In this document: piece by piece, positions 1-10,094 of the stretch
How positions within the stretch are numbered: the first letter of the stretch is position 1
Layout of the letters: the number at the start of each line of letters is the position of its first letter
Origin: CG2-30-68-42 sp037440385
Lineage (GTDB): Bacteria > Pseudomonadota > Gammaproteobacteria > Burkholderiales > Rhodocyclaceae
Reading direction: 5' to 3'
Assembly: GCA_037440385.1 (NCBI GenBank)
Contig: JBBIUI010000004.1
Coordinates: forward strand, 4,402-68,401
DNA: 64,000 nt
The notes under the pieces: generated by a model
The model's database searches: none
What the model was told of the DNA's origin: nothing
The model's input: the letters and a program-made list of their open reading frames with translations, nothing else
Position numbers and translations under genes: made by a program

Positions 1-332
1 TCGCGCGGGCTGAAAGGCTTGGTGACATAGTCGTCGGCGCCGCTGTCCAGGCCGGCGATCCGGTCGCCTTCCGCCGAGCGTGCGGTGAGCAGGATGATCG
101 GCGTCGTGCGGGTGCGCGGATCGCTGCGCAGCCGGCGCGCCAGATCGATTCCGGACATGCCCGGCAGCATCCAGTCGAGCACGACCAGTTCGGGTGGCGC
201 GTCGCGGATCACCGATAACGCCGCCGCGGCATCGCCTGCTTCCCGCACGCGATATCCGGCCCGGCCCAGATGGAACGCGACGAGTTCGCGGATCGCCGGC
301 TCGTCCTCGACTATCAGTATCGCGGGCTGTAT
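1..332 (-). CDS. phoB: Phosphate regulon response regulator PhoB-like (N-terminal part, cut by window edge)
   Basis: Only the receiver domain (about 110 residues) lies in the window; the rest, probably a winged-helix DNA-binding domain, is beyond the left edge. Visible receiver hallmarks are the acidic pair D10/E11, phospho-acceptor D53 in VVLDWMLPG, T83 in LLTAR and K105 in the GADDYVTKPFSPR segment, which matches PhoB more closely than other OmpR-family regulators. PhoB activates phosphate-starvation genes when phosphorylated by PhoR. No ATG, GTG or TTG occurs in frame between the upstream divergent gene and the receiver domain. The only well-placed start is ATA at 330-332, five bases after a good ribosome site (GAGGGGAG), and counting from this ATA puts D, T and K where E. 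coli PhoB has them (within one residue). PhoB identity is a family-level inference from the receiver alone. Confidence 0.8.
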   Translation of the reverse strand, partial: MQPAILIVEDEPAIRELVAFHLGRAGYRVREAGDAAAALSVIRDAPPELVVLDWMLPGMSGIDLARRLRSDPRTRTTPIILLTARSAEGDRIAGLDSGADDYVTKPFSPR

Positions 333-432
333 GGGAACTCCCCTCGGGATGTGCCGTCGCTCGAGCCAGTCGAGCCCATGGTTGCCTGACGGCTCATGTA
401 TGATACGCGGTCGTCCCTGCAAGGAGAAACCG

Positions 433-852
433 ATGGCCGGACTGGAAAGGAACGCTCCGATCCCGACCGAGATCAGGCTGCATCAGAAGTCGCGCCGGAT
501 GGAAGTGAAGTTCAGCGACGGCAAGGCATTCAGCCTTCCTTACGAACTGCTGCGCGTGTTTTCACCCTCTGCGGAAGTGCGCGGGCACGGCCCCGGCCAG
601 GAAGTGCTCCAGACCGGCAAACGCGACGTCGAGATCGCGACCATCGAACCGATGGGCAACTACGCGATCAAGCCCTCCTTCTCCGACGGTCACGACACCG
701 GCATCTATTCGTGGGACTACCTGTATTCGCTGGGCGAGCATCAGGAGGAGCTCTGGCAGGATTACCTGCACCGGATCGAGGAAGCCGGCGCCAGCCGTGA
801 CGTCGAGAGCACGCCCGCGCCGCCTTCGGCCGGCGGCTGCGGCCATCACTGA
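433..852 (+). CDS. DUF971 family protein (gamma-butyrobetaine hydroxylase-like N-terminal domain)
   Basis: A 139-residue protein with the DUF971 fold: an early TEIRLHQKSRRMEVKFSDG strand pair, the LPYELLRVFSPSAEVRGHG region and the IYSWDYLYSLGEHQEELW motif near the end. It finishes in a short GCGHH tail, a possible metal-binding end. In eukaryotes the same domain is the N-terminal, zinc-binding part of gamma-butyrobetaine dioxygenase; the role of stand-alone bacterial copies is not established. The ATG at 433 follows AAGGAGAAAC, a strong ribosome site, although the frame is open further upstream. It sits 8 bases before ubiE, so the two are probably cotranscribed, as is common in Betaproteobacteria. 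Confidence 0.88.
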   Translation: MAGLERNAPIPTEIRLHQKSRRMEVKFSDGKAFSLPYELLRVFSPSAEVRGHGPGQEVLQTGKRDVEIATIEPMGNYAIKPSFSDGHDTGIYSWDYLYSLGEHQEELWQDYLHRIEEAGASRDVESTPAPPSAGGCGHH

Positions 853-860
853 ATCGTGGC

Positions 861-1598
861 ATGACCGACCCGACCACGCATTTCGGTTTCGAGGAAGTCC
901 CGGCGTCCGAGAAGGCACGCCGGGTCGCCGGCGTGTTCTCGTCGGTGGCCACGCGTTACGATTTGATGAACGATCTGATGTCGCTCGGCCTGCACCGCCT
1001 GTGGAAGGCGTTCGCCGTCGAGATCGCTGCGATCCGGCCGGGCGACCGGGTTCTGGACATCGCGGGTGGGACCGCCGATCTCGCCCTCGCATTCGCGCGC
1101 AAGGCGGGGAAGTCCGGCGAGGTCTGGCTGACCGACATCAACCGCGACATGCTGGCCTGCGGGCGCGACCGGCTGGTCGATCGCGGCTGGCTGTTGCCGG
1201 TCGTCCAGTGCGACGGGGAACGGCTGCCGTTTCCGGCGGGGTACTTCGATTGCGTCGCGGTGGCGTTCGGCCTGCGCAACATGACGCACAAGGAGCTGGC
1301 ACTGGCGGAGATGAAACGGGTGCTGCGGCCCGGCGGGCGTGCGCTGGTGCTGGAGTTCTCACATGTGTGGCGGCCGCTGTCTCCGCTGTACGATCTGTAT
1401 TCGTTCAAGGTGTTGCCGTGGCTGGGCAAGCGGGTCGCGAAGGACGAACGAAGCTACCGCTACCTCGCCGAATCGATCCGGATGCACCCGGATCAGGGCA
1501 CGCTCAAGGCCATGATGGAACACGCGGGTCTGGAGCGAGTCGAATGGTTCAACCTGAGCGCGGGCGTCGTCGCGCTGCATCGGGGCTATAAGCTGTGA
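861..1598 (+). CDS. ubiE: Bifunctional demethylmenaquinone/ubiquinone methyltransferase UbiE
   Basis: A 245-residue class I SAM-dependent methyltransferase, close to the usual 250 residues for UbiE. It carries out the C-methylation step of ubiquinone (and, where present, menaquinone) synthesis. The SAM-binding motif I reads VLDIAGGTADLA at about residues 64-75, the N-terminal VFSSVATRYDLMNDLMSLGLHRLWK block is the UbiE/COQ5 signature region, and VAVAFGLRNM with MKRVLRPGG further on is also typical. It follows the DUF971 gene by 8 bases and precedes the Tim44-domain gene and ubiJ, forming a ubiquinone-synthesis group. Confidence 0.96.
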   Translation: MTDPTTHFGFEEVPASEKARRVAGVFSSVATRYDLMNDLMSLGLHRLWKAFAVEIAAIRPGDRVLDIAGGTADLALAFARKAGKSGEVWLTDINRDMLACGRDRLVDRGWLLPVVQCDGERLPFPAGYFDCVAVAFGLRNMTHKELALAEMKRVLRPGGRALVLEFSHVWRPLSPLYDLYSFKVLPWLGKRVAKDERSYRYLAESIRMHPDQGTLKAMMEHAGLERVEWFNLSAGVVALHRGYKL

Positions 1599-1617
1599 CC
1601 TTCACCGGGAGTCGTTC

Positions 1618-2466
1618 ATGAACAAGGTCTTTGCAATGTTCTTCATCGCCCTCGTCGGCCTGGGGCTGGCCGCAACCGATGCCGATGCCAGGCGCTTCGG
1701 CGGCGGCCGTTCCAGCGGATTCCAGCGCGACAACATCATGCGCCGCGACGCCGCACCCGCAGCGCCGGTGCAGCGGGCCGCGCCGGCCCAGACGGCACCG
1801 GGCAAGAGCGCACCCGCAGCGGGCGGCGCGTCGAGATGGCTCGGACCGCTGGCCGGTCTCGCGGCCGGACTCGGACTGGCGGCGCTGTTCTCGCACCTCG
1901 GTCTGTCCGAAGCCTTCGGATCGTTCCTGCTGATCGCGGCGCTCGTGATCGCTGCGCTGTTCGTGGTGCGTGCGCTATCGCGAAGGAGCGAACCGCGAGC
2001 CTTGCAGTACGCAGGGGCCGGACCCGGTGCGGCAGCCGTGCCGAGCGAACCCCTCGCGGCATCCGGCGCGGAGCCGGCACGGGCCGGCGCGCTGCCGGCA
2101 GGCTTCGACGCCGACGGCTTCGCGCGTCAGGCCAAGGTCAATTTCCTGCGCATGCAGGCCGCGAACGATGCCGGCAATCTCGACGACATCCGCGAGTTCA
2201 CGACGCCGGAAATGTTCGCGGAGATCCGGCTGGAGCTGCAGGAGCGCGCGGGTGCTGCGCAGAGAACCGACGTCGTGCTGCTCGAAGCCGAGGTGCTCGA
2301 CGCAAGCCAGGAGGGCGATCGCTACGTCGCGAGCGTGCGCTTCCGCGGCACGATACGCGAGGAGCGCGAAGGCGAACCGCAGCCCTTCGACGAGGTCTGG
2401 CATCTGGTCAAACCCGTCGCCGGGACTTCGGGCTGGCTCGTTGCAGGCATCCAGCAGGTACAGTGA
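1618..2466 (+). CDS. Tim44-like domain membrane protein
   Basis: A 282-residue protein with a signal peptide or anchor at residues 1-24, an Ala/Pro-rich linker, hydrophobic segments around residues 75-95 and 100-120, and a C-terminal Tim44-like domain (about 150-282) beginning at FDADGFARQAKVNFLRMQ. Tim44-like domains bind membranes or partner proteins; the bacterial family is poorly characterised, but this position between ubiE and ubiJ is recurrent in Betaproteobacteria. That suggests a membrane-associated role near the ubiquinone biosynthetic complex, which is an inference from context. The ATG lies 19 bases after ubiE and is preceded by CCGGGAG. Confidence 0.85.
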   Translation: MNKVFAMFFIALVGLGLAATDADARRFGGGRSSGFQRDNIMRRDAAPAAPVQRAAPAQTAPGKSAPAAGGASRWLGPLAGLAAGLGLAALFSHLGLSEAFGSFLLIAALVIAALFVVRALSRRSEPRALQYAGAGPGAAAVPSEPLAASGAEPARAGALPAGFDADGFARQAKVNFLRMQAANDAGNLDDIREFTTPEMFAEIRLELQERAGAAQRTDVVLLEAEVLDASQEGDRYVASVRFRGTIREEREGEPQPFDEVWHLVKPVAGTSGWLVAGIQQVQ

Positions 2467-2491
2467 CGCGGCGCCCGGGGGGCCGAGTCGC

Positions 2492-3067
2492 GTGCTGACC
2501 GAGTGCTTCACGATCGCACTGAATCACTTGCTGCGTTCGCAGCCGCGGGTGCGCGAGCGTCTGGCGCCCCATGCCGGGAGCATCCTGCGGCTGGCGATGC
2601 CGCCGTGGCGGGCGACCTGGGTAGTGAATCCGGACGGCAGCCTGGCTCAGGCGGCGGCAGGTACCGTCGACATCGACGTGAACCTGCCCGCGTGGGCGCC
2701 GCTCGCGGTCCTGGGGGCAACCGGATCCGCGTTCGACGCAGCGCGCATCAGCGGCTCGGCACCGCTCGCCGATGCACTCGCATTCGTGGTCCGCAACCTG
2801 CGCTGGGACTATGAGGAAGACTTGAGCCGCGTGGTGGGAGACATCCCGGCGCGGCGCATCGCACGGCTGGTCGAGGGGCTCGCGCGCCGCAGCAAGCAGG
2901 CCGCGGGCAACCTGGGCGAGAACGTCGCCGAGTATCTTCGCGACGAGATCGCCGTGCTCGTTCCGGCGGGTGCGCTCGCGCAATTCGGCGACTCGATCGG
3001 TGCGCTGCGAGCCGACCTCGACCGGCTGGAAGGCCGTCTGTCGCGACTCGAGGCGGCGACGAAGTGA
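2492..3067 (+). CDS. ubiJ: Ubiquinone biosynthesis accessory factor UbiJ (SCP2 domain)
   Basis: A 191-residue protein starting at GTG 2492; the frame is open upstream, but the UbiJ homology starts at VLTECFTIALNHLL. An N-terminal SCP2 (sterol carrier protein 2) lipid-binding domain covers roughly residues 15-115. A C-terminal helical region ends in a short coiled coil rich in Leu/Arg/Glu heptads (about 168-190). UbiJ, with UbiK, organises the soluble Ubi complex and helps present the hydrophobic intermediates. In most Betaproteobacteria ubiB follows directly; here a DUF3365 gene follows and ubiB lies at 62483. Confidence 0.88.
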   Translation: MLTECFTIALNHLLRSQPRVRERLAPHAGSILRLAMPPWRATWVVNPDGSLAQAAAGTVDIDVNLPAWAPLAVLGATGSAFDAARISGSAPLADALAFVVRNLRWDYEEDLSRVVGDIPARRIARLVEGLARRSKQAAGNLGENVAEYLRDEIAVLVPAGALAQFGDSIGALRADLDRLEGRLSRLEAATK

Positions 3068-3108
3068 TCGCGCGTCCTGTGGGTTCGTTAATGGTACGGG
3101 GAGAATCG

Positions 3109-3675
3109 ATGGTTCCGAAGAAGATCGTGGCATGCGCGTGCGCAATGGGCGCGGCAGCGCTCGCGTGGGGTCAGCAGGAGCAATACACGCAGGACGCCCG
3201 CAAGGTGGTCGGCCAGTTGCAGTCGGCGCTCGCCGGGGTGCTGCTGGAACGGATCAAGACATCCGGTCCGGAGGCGGCCATCGGCGTGTGCAAGGACATC
3301 GCACCGGCGAAGGCGAGCGAACTGTCGCGCGCCACCGGCTGGCGCGTTTCGCGCGTGAGCCTCAAGGTACGCAACCCGCTGCTCGGCATGCCGGATGGAT
3401 GGGAAGCGGCCCGGCTCGCCGAGTTCGACCAGCGCGCCGCTGCGGGCGAGAACCCCGCGACGCTGGAACAATCCGAGATCGTCCAGGAAGGCGGACAGCG
3501 GTACTTTCGCTATGTCAAGGCGCTGCCGGTGCAGCCGCTATGCACCAACTGCCACGGCGAGAATGTCGCCGCCGCCGTCAAGGCGAAACTCTCGGCCGAG
3601 TATCCGCACGACCAGGCCACCGGCTACCGCGAGGGGATGGTACGCGGTGCGGTGAGCATCAAGCGGCCGCTATAG
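3109..3675 (+). CDS. DUF3365 (Tll0287-like) domain protein with c-type haem motif
   Basis: A 188-residue exported protein. The signal peptide covers about residues 1-21 (MVPKKIVACACAMGAAALAWG) and the mature part is a DUF3365 domain. A CTNCH motif at residues 145-149 matches the CxxCH covalent haem-binding signature, so it is probably a periplasmic monohaem cytochrome or haem sensor-type domain. The frame has an earlier GTG at 3064, overlapping the ubiJ stop, and an ATG at 3091. The ATG at 3109 is preferred because it gives a clean signal peptide behind GGGGAGA. It follows ubiJ closely in the place ubiB usually holds, and ends 3 bases from the convergent glpD. Its redox partner cannot be named from sequence. 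Confidence 0.82.
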   Translation: MVPKKIVACACAMGAAALAWGQQEQYTQDARKVVGQLQSALAGVLLERIKTSGPEAAIGVCKDIAPAKASELSRATGWRVSRVSLKVRNPLLGMPDGWEAARLAEFDQRAAAGENPATLEQSEIVQEGGQRYFRYVKALPVQPLCTNCHGENVAAAVKAKLSAEYPHDQATGYREGMVRGAVSIKRPL

Positions 3676-3678
3676 CCG

Positions 3679-5199
3679 CTACGCGGAACCGCCTCCCGCG
3701 AAGCGTTCGCGGATCGCCGCGAACGCTTCGCCGAAGGCGTCGCGCTCGTCCGCGGAAAGATCGAGTCCGCATTTGGTCCGCCGCCACAGTACATCGTCGC
3801 TGCGTCGCGCCCATTCCCGGCGCACCAGGTACTGCACCTCGGCTTCATGGAGATTCGCGCCGAAATGCCGGCCGGGGACGTCGTGCGAGCCCGCCTCTCC
3901 GATCACCTCGGCGGCACGCGAGCCGTGCCGGCGCACGAGCGCTTCCAGCCAGGATGCCGGCAGCGCGGGATGGCGCGCCACGAGCGTGCGCACCTGCGCA
4001 TCGATCGCGCCACCCGCCGGTTCGCCGCCCGGCAGCGGCAGTTCGGCCGTTCGCGAGGCCGCGAGACCGGGCAGCCACGGCGACAGCTTCGCCAGCGCGC
4101 GCTCGGCCAGGCGCCGGTAGGTCGTGAGCTTGCCGCCGAACACCGACAGCATCGGCGGCTCGCCCGCGGTGCCGTCGAGTTGGAGCCGATACTCCCGGCT
4201 GACCGCGGACGGGTCGGCGTGACCGTCGTCGTAGAGCGCACGCACGCCGGCGAAGCGCCACTGCACGTCGGCCGGGCGCACCGGCGCGCGCAGGAACGCC
4301 CCGGCGGCCCGGCACAGGTACTCGACCTCTTCGTCGCTCGCGGCGACCGGCACCTGCGGATCGTCCAGCACGACTTCGGTCGTGCCGATCAGCGTGTGCT
4401 CGCCCTGATAGGGAATCGCGAACACGATGCGGCGATCGGCGTTCTGGAACAGGTAGGCGTGGCTTCCGGCATACAGACGCGGCAGCACCACGTGGCTACC
4501 CTGAACGAGCCGCACCCTCGCGCCGGTGTGACGCCCTAGGATGCGGTTGCGGACCGTTGCGACCCATGCTCCGGTGGCATTGACCAGGATGCGGGCGCGA
4601 TGCCCGATCCGATCGCCGTCCGCCGTCACCAGCGTGGCCTCCCAGTGGCCGCCGCTGCGCGTTGCGGACACGAGCCGCGTGTAGGGCAGCACCCGCGCGC
4701 CCGCATCGGCCGCCGCGCGCACGTTGAGCAGCGTGAGCCGCGCGTCATCGACCGCGAGATCGCTGTAGCCGAAGGCTCGCGTGAAACCCGGCCGGAGCGC
4801 TTCGCCGAAGGGCGATTCGCCGAGCCGGATCGAGCACGACGGCGCCAGGCTGGAATGCCCGCCGAGGTGATCGTACAGAAACAGTCCCAGCGCGATCATC
4901 CACGCGGGGCGCAGTGCCGCGGTGTGCGGAATGACGAAACGCTGCTCGCGCACGAGGTGGGGCGCGATGCGCAACAGGACTTCGCGCTCGCGCAGCGCTT
5001 CGCGCACCAGCGAGAAGGCGCCGTGTTCGAGGTAGCGCAGGCCGCCGTGGATCAGTTTGGTCGACGCCGAGGATGTGGCGCCGGCGATGTCACCCTCGTC
5101 GCAGATCGCGACGCGCAATCCGCGCAGTGCGGCGTCGCGGGCGATGCCGGCGCCGTTGATGCCTGCGCCGGCGATGAGCAGGTCGAATGGCTCGGCCAT
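3679..5199 (-). CDS. glpD: Aerobic glycerol-3-phosphate dehydrogenase GlpD
   Basis: A 506-residue flavoprotein, the family's usual length. It oxidises sn-glycerol-3-phosphate to dihydroxyacetone phosphate and passes electrons to quinone at the inner membrane. The N-terminal FAD-binding GAGING motif is at residues 11-16, followed by the GlpD pattern of TSSASTKLIHGGLRYLEHG, and later FAIPYQGEHTLIGTTEV and VFGGKLTTYRRLAE. The C-terminal helical cap domain is complete. No glpK, glpF or glpR lies nearby; it stands alone between the DUF3365 gene (convergent) and atpC, so glycerol uptake must be encoded elsewhere. Start ATG 5199. Confidence 0.95.
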   Translation of the reverse strand: MAEPFDLLIAGAGINGAGIARDAALRGLRVAICDEGDIAGATSSASTKLIHGGLRYLEHGAFSLVREALREREVLLRIAPHLVREQRFVIPHTAALRPAWMIALGLFLYDHLGGHSSLAPSCSIRLGESPFGEALRPGFTRAFGYSDLAVDDARLTLLNVRAAADAGARVLPYTRLVSATRSGGHWEATLVTADGDRIGHRARILVNATGAWVATVRNRILGRHTGARVRLVQGSHVVLPRLYAGSHAYLFQNADRRIVFAIPYQGEHTLIGTTEVVLDDPQVPVAASDEEVEYLCRAAGAFLRAPVRPADVQWRFAGVRALYDDGHADPSAVSREYRLQLDGTAGEPPMLSVFGGKLTTYRRLAERALAKLSPWLPGLAASRTAELPLPGGEPAGGAIDAQVRTLVARHPALPASWLEALVRRHGSRAAEVIGEAGSHDVPGRHFGANLHEAEVQYLVRREWARRSDDVLWRRTKCGLDLSADERDAFGEAFAAIRERFAGGGSA

Positions 5200-5232
5200 G
5201 GCCTCACGCGGGCGAGGCGTGCGAAACCGGCC

Positions 5233-5655
5233 TCAGGTCTTGCGCCGGCGCAGCCGCTCGATCGCCTGCAGTTGTGCGATCGCCTGGGCGAGCTCGACCT
5301 CGGCCTTGGCGTATTCCATGCCGGCGGTACGATTCGACATCGCCTCCTCGGCCCGCTTCTTCGCTTCGATCGCCTTGGCCTCGTCGAGGTCGCGCCCCCG
5401 GATCGCGGTGTCCGCGAGCACGGTCACGACGTTCGGCTGGACCTCGAGGATGCCGCCCGCGACGAACACGAGTTCCTCCTCGCCCTGCGGTCTTTTCAGC
5501 CGGACCGTTCCCGGCCGGATCCGGGTGATCAGCGGCGCGTGCCCGGGCAGTATTCCGAGTTCGCCCGCTTCCCCGGGGGCGGCGACGAATTCGCACAGGC
5601 CGGAAAAGATCGACTCCTCCGCGCTGACGACGTCGACATGAACGGTCATTGCCAT
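5233..5655 (-). CDS. atpC: ATP synthase F1 subunit epsilon
   Basis: A 140-residue epsilon subunit of the F1 central stalk. The N-terminal beta-sandwich (about residues 1-85) contains GELGILPGHAPLITRIRPG, the family hallmark, and the C-terminal helical hairpin (about 90-140) can inhibit ATP hydrolysis. It is the last gene of the atp operon, 28 bases after atpD, and lies before glpD on the same strand. Confidence 0.96.
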   Translation of the reverse strand: MAMTVHVDVVSAEESIFSGLCEFVAAPGEAGELGILPGHAPLITRIRPGTVRLKRPQGEEELVFVAGGILEVQPNVVTVLADTAIRGRDLDEAKAIEAKKRAEEAMSNRTAGMEYAKAEVELAQAIAQLQAIERLRRRKT

Positions 5656-5683
5656 CTCGGTTCTCCGTGACGCCCGGGCCTCG

Positions 5684-7063
5684 TCACTGCAGGGTCTTCG
5701 CCTTCTCGAAGGCTTCGTCGATCGAGCCGACCATGTAGAACGCCTGCTCGGGCAGGCTGTCGCATTCGCCGGAGACGATCATCTTGAATCCGCGGATCGT
5801 CTCCTTCAGCGGAACATACTTGCCGGGCGAGCCGGTGAAGACTTCCGCGACGAAGAAGGGCTGGGACAGGAAGCGCTGGATCTTGCGAGCGCGCGACACC
5901 ACCAGCTTGTCGTCGGGCGCGAGTTCGTCCATGCCGAGGATCGCGATGATGTCGCGCAGTTCCTTGTAGCGCTGCAACGTGGCCTGCACGGCACGCGTGG
6001 TGCCGTAGTGCTCCTCGCCCACCACGTTAGGATCGACCTGGCGCGAGGTCGAGTCGAGCGGATCGACCGCCGGGTAGATGCCCAGCGCCGCGATGTCGCG
6101 CGAGAGCACGACCGTGGCGTCGAGGTGGCCGAAGGTGGTGGCCGGGCTCGGGTCGGTCAGGTCGTCCGCGGGCACATAGACCGCCTGGATCGACGTGATC
6201 GATCCGGTCTTGGTCGACGTGATGCGCTCCTGCAGCCGCCCCATCTCCTCGGCGAGCGTGGGCTGGTAGCCCACCGCCGAGGGCATGCGCCCGAGCAGCG
6301 CCGAGACCTCGGTTCCGGCGAGCGTGAAGCGGTAGATGTTGTCGACGAAGAACAGCACGTCGCGGCCCTCGTCGCGGAAATTCTCGGCGATCGTCAGCCC
6401 GGTGAGCGCCACCCGCAGGCGGTTGCCCGGCGGCTCGTTCATCTGGCCATAGACCAGCGCGACCTTGTCGAGCACCTTGGATTCCGTCATCTCGTGGTAG
6501 AAGTCGTTGCCCTCGCGCGTGCGCTCGCCCACCCCCGCGAACACCGAGTACCCCGAGTGCTCGACCGCGATGTTGCGGATCAGCTCCATCATGTTGACGG
6601 TCTTGCCGACGCCCGCGCCGCCGAACAGTCCGACCTTGCCGCCCTTCGCGAACGGGCAGACCAGATCGATGACCTTGATGCCGGTCTCGAGCAGCTCCTG
6701 CGAGGGCGACAGCTCTTCGAACCTGGGCGCCTTGCGGTGGATGGACCACCTCGACTGCTCCCCGATCGGACCCTGTTCGTCGATCGGGCGGCCGAGCACG
6801 TCCATGATCCGGCCCAGCGTCGGCTTGCCCACCGGCACCGAGATCGGCGCGCCGGTGTTCCTGACCTTCATGCCGCGACGCAATCCGTCGGACGAGCCGA
6901 GCGCGATCGTGCGCACGATGCCGTCGCCGAGCTGCTGTTCGACCTCCAGCGTCAGGCCGATGTCCTCCATCGTCAGCGCGTCATAGACCCTGGGCATCTC
7001 GGCACGCTCGAAATGGACGTCCACCACCGCGCCGATGCACTGTACGATCGTTCCCTCGCTCAT
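5684..7063 (-). CDS. atpD: ATP synthase F1 subunit beta
   Basis: A 459-residue catalytic beta subunit. The Walker A P-loop GGAGVGKT is at residues 148-155; the catalytic glutamate region GERTREGNDFYHEM, the Walker B segment VLFFVDNIYRF and the beta signature PAVDPLDSTS are all present. It makes ATP at the alpha/beta interfaces of F1. It lies between atpG and atpC in the standard order, all on the reverse strand. Confidence 0.98.
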   Translation of the reverse strand: MSEGTIVQCIGAVVDVHFERAEMPRVYDALTMEDIGLTLEVEQQLGDGIVRTIALGSSDGLRRGMKVRNTGAPISVPVGKPTLGRIMDVLGRPIDEQGPIGEQSRWSIHRKAPRFEELSPSQELLETGIKVIDLVCPFAKGGKVGLFGGAGVGKTVNMMELIRNIAVEHSGYSVFAGVGERTREGNDFYHEMTESKVLDKVALVYGQMNEPPGNRLRVALTGLTIAENFRDEGRDVLFFVDNIYRFTLAGTEVSALLGRMPSAVGYQPTLAEEMGRLQERITSTKTGSITSIQAVYVPADDLTDPSPATTFGHLDATVVLSRDIAALGIYPAVDPLDSTSRQVDPNVVGEEHYGTTRAVQATLQRYKELRDIIAILGMDELAPDDKLVVSRARKIQRFLSQPFFVAEVFTGSPGKYVPLKETIRGFKMIVSGECDSLPEQAFYMVGSIDEAFEKAKTLQ

Positions 7064-7105
7064 CGAAATTTCCTCAGGCTGACATTTCCTCGTTCGCCAC
7101 GGGAT

Positions 7106-7972
7106 TCATACCGCCGCGGCGCCACCCACGATCTCGGAGATTTCCTTGGTGATCGCTGCCTGCCGGGTCTTGTTGTAGACCAGTTGCAGCTCGTCGATCA
7201 CGTTGCCGGCATTGTCGGACGCCGACTTCATCGCCACCATGCGCGCCGACTGTTCGGAGGCCATGTTCTCGGCCACCGCCTGGAAGATCAACGCCTCGAC
7301 GTAGCGCACCATCAGTTCGTCGAGCACCGGCTTCGCATCCGGCTCGTAGATGTAGTCCCAGGCATGTACGCGCTGGCCCGTCCATTCGGCGCCCACCAGC
7401 GGCAACAACTGCTCGATCACCGCGTCCTGCTTCATCGTGTTGACGAAGCGCGTGTAGGCGATCAGCAGCAGGTCGATCTCGCCGGACGAGTAGCGGTCGA
7501 GCATCACCTTCATCGTGCCGACGAGCTTGTCCAGGCGCGGCGTGTCGCCCAGGCCGATCGCCTGCGAGACGATCCGCGCGTTGAGCCGCTGCATGAACCC
7601 GAGCGCCTTGTTCCCGATGCAGGTGACCTCGACCTGTGCGCCGCCCGCCTCGATCTCCTTCATCCGCGCGAGCACCATGCGCAGTACGTTGGTGTTCAGT
7701 CCTCCGCACAGACCCTTGTCCGAGCTCACGACGACGATTCCGACCCGCTTGACGGACTCGCGCCGCACCAGGAACGGATGCCGGTATTCGGTCTTGGCGT
7801 GGGCGAGGTGCGCGATGATGCCGCGGATCCTTTCGCCATACGGCCGGACGGCGCGCATGCGCTCCTGCGCCCGGCGCATCTTGGACGCGGCGACCATCTC
7901 CATCGCCTTGGTGATCTTCTGCGTGTTGCGCACGCTTCGGATCTTGGTGCGTATCTCCTTGCCGCTCGCCAT
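7106..7972 (-). CDS. atpG: ATP synthase F1 subunit gamma
   Basis: A 288-residue rotor shaft subunit. The N-terminal helix MASGKEIRTKIRSVRNTQKI and the C-terminal helix with ASDNAGNVIDELQLVYNKTR form the coiled-coil shaft that turns inside the alpha/beta ring; SSDKGLCGGLNTN is the conserved gamma-family segment. The frame is open nine codons further upstream to 7999, but the ATG at 7972 matches the family start. It follows atpA by 17 bases. Confidence 0.97.
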   Translation of the reverse strand: MASGKEIRTKIRSVRNTQKITKAMEMVAASKMRRAQERMRAVRPYGERIRGIIAHLAHAKTEYRHPFLVRRESVKRVGIVVVSSDKGLCGGLNTNVLRMVLARMKEIEAGGAQVEVTCIGNKALGFMQRLNARIVSQAIGLGDTPRLDKLVGTMKVMLDRYSSGEIDLLLIAYTRFVNTMKQDAVIEQLLPLVGAEWTGQRVHAWDYIYEPDAKPVLDELMVRYVEALIFQAVAENMASEQSARMVAMKSASDNAGNVIDELQLVYNKTRQAAITKEISEIVGGAAAV

Positions 7973-7989
7973 CGCCCGTGCCTTTTCTT

Positions 7990-9528
<1,539 letters not shown>

Positions 9529-9553
9529 CGTCATTTCCTCCTGGGTGCGGTGC

Positions 9554-10087
9554 TCAACCCTTGAGCGCCGCCGCCATCGCGGCGAGCCTGGCCCGCACGG
9601 ATGCGTCGATGACCTGGTCGCCGATCACCACCTTGACCCCGCCGATGAGCTCCGGATCGACCTCGACCGAAGCGATCACGCGGCGCTTGAACTTGTGCTC
9701 GAGATCGGCGACCAGCACATCCTTCTGCGCTTCGTCGAGCGGAAAAGCCGAAAAGACGCGGGCGTCGAGCACTGCCTCGCGCTGGTTCTTCAACTGCTCG
9801 AACAGTGCCCGGATCTCGGGCAGCAGTGCGAGGCGGCGGTTCTCGACCAGCACGCGAACGAGGTTGCGGACCGGCTCGCCGTCCTGCCGGCACAATTCCA
9901 GAAACAGCTCGATGAGCTGCTGCGCCGTGAGTTTCGGATTCGCGATGCACGCCCGCATGTCCGGATCCGCGGCGACCTGAGCCATCGCGGCGAGCCGCTC
10001 CGACCAGAGCGCGAGCTCGCCTGCCCCGTCCGCGGAATCGAACAGGGCTTGCGCGTACGGTCTCGCGATCGTCGTGTTCTCGGACAT
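9554..10087 (-). CDS. atpH: ATP synthase F1 subunit delta
   Basis: A 177-residue delta subunit, which links the peripheral stalk (b subunits) to the top of F1. The start MSENTTIARPYAQALF is the family N-terminus, although the frame is open to 10204. The C-terminal signature region VEVDPELIGGVKVVIGDQV is present. It lies between atpF and atpA. Confidence 0.96.
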   Translation of the reverse strand: MSENTTIARPYAQALFDSADGAGELALWSERLAAMAQVAADPDMRACIANPKLTAQQLIELFLELCRQDGEPVRNLVRVLVENRRLALLPEIRALFEQLKNQREAVLDARVFSAFPLDEAQKDVLVADLEHKFKRRVIASVEVDPELIGGVKVVIGDQVIDASVRARLAAMAAALKG

Positions 10088-10094
10088 GGCGTTC

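Noticed and set aside
399..404. TATGAT as the -10 of the DUF971-ubiE promoter
   Set aside because: No matching -35 hexamer was found at 16-18 bases and the extended -10 TG is misplaced, so it was not reported as a feature.
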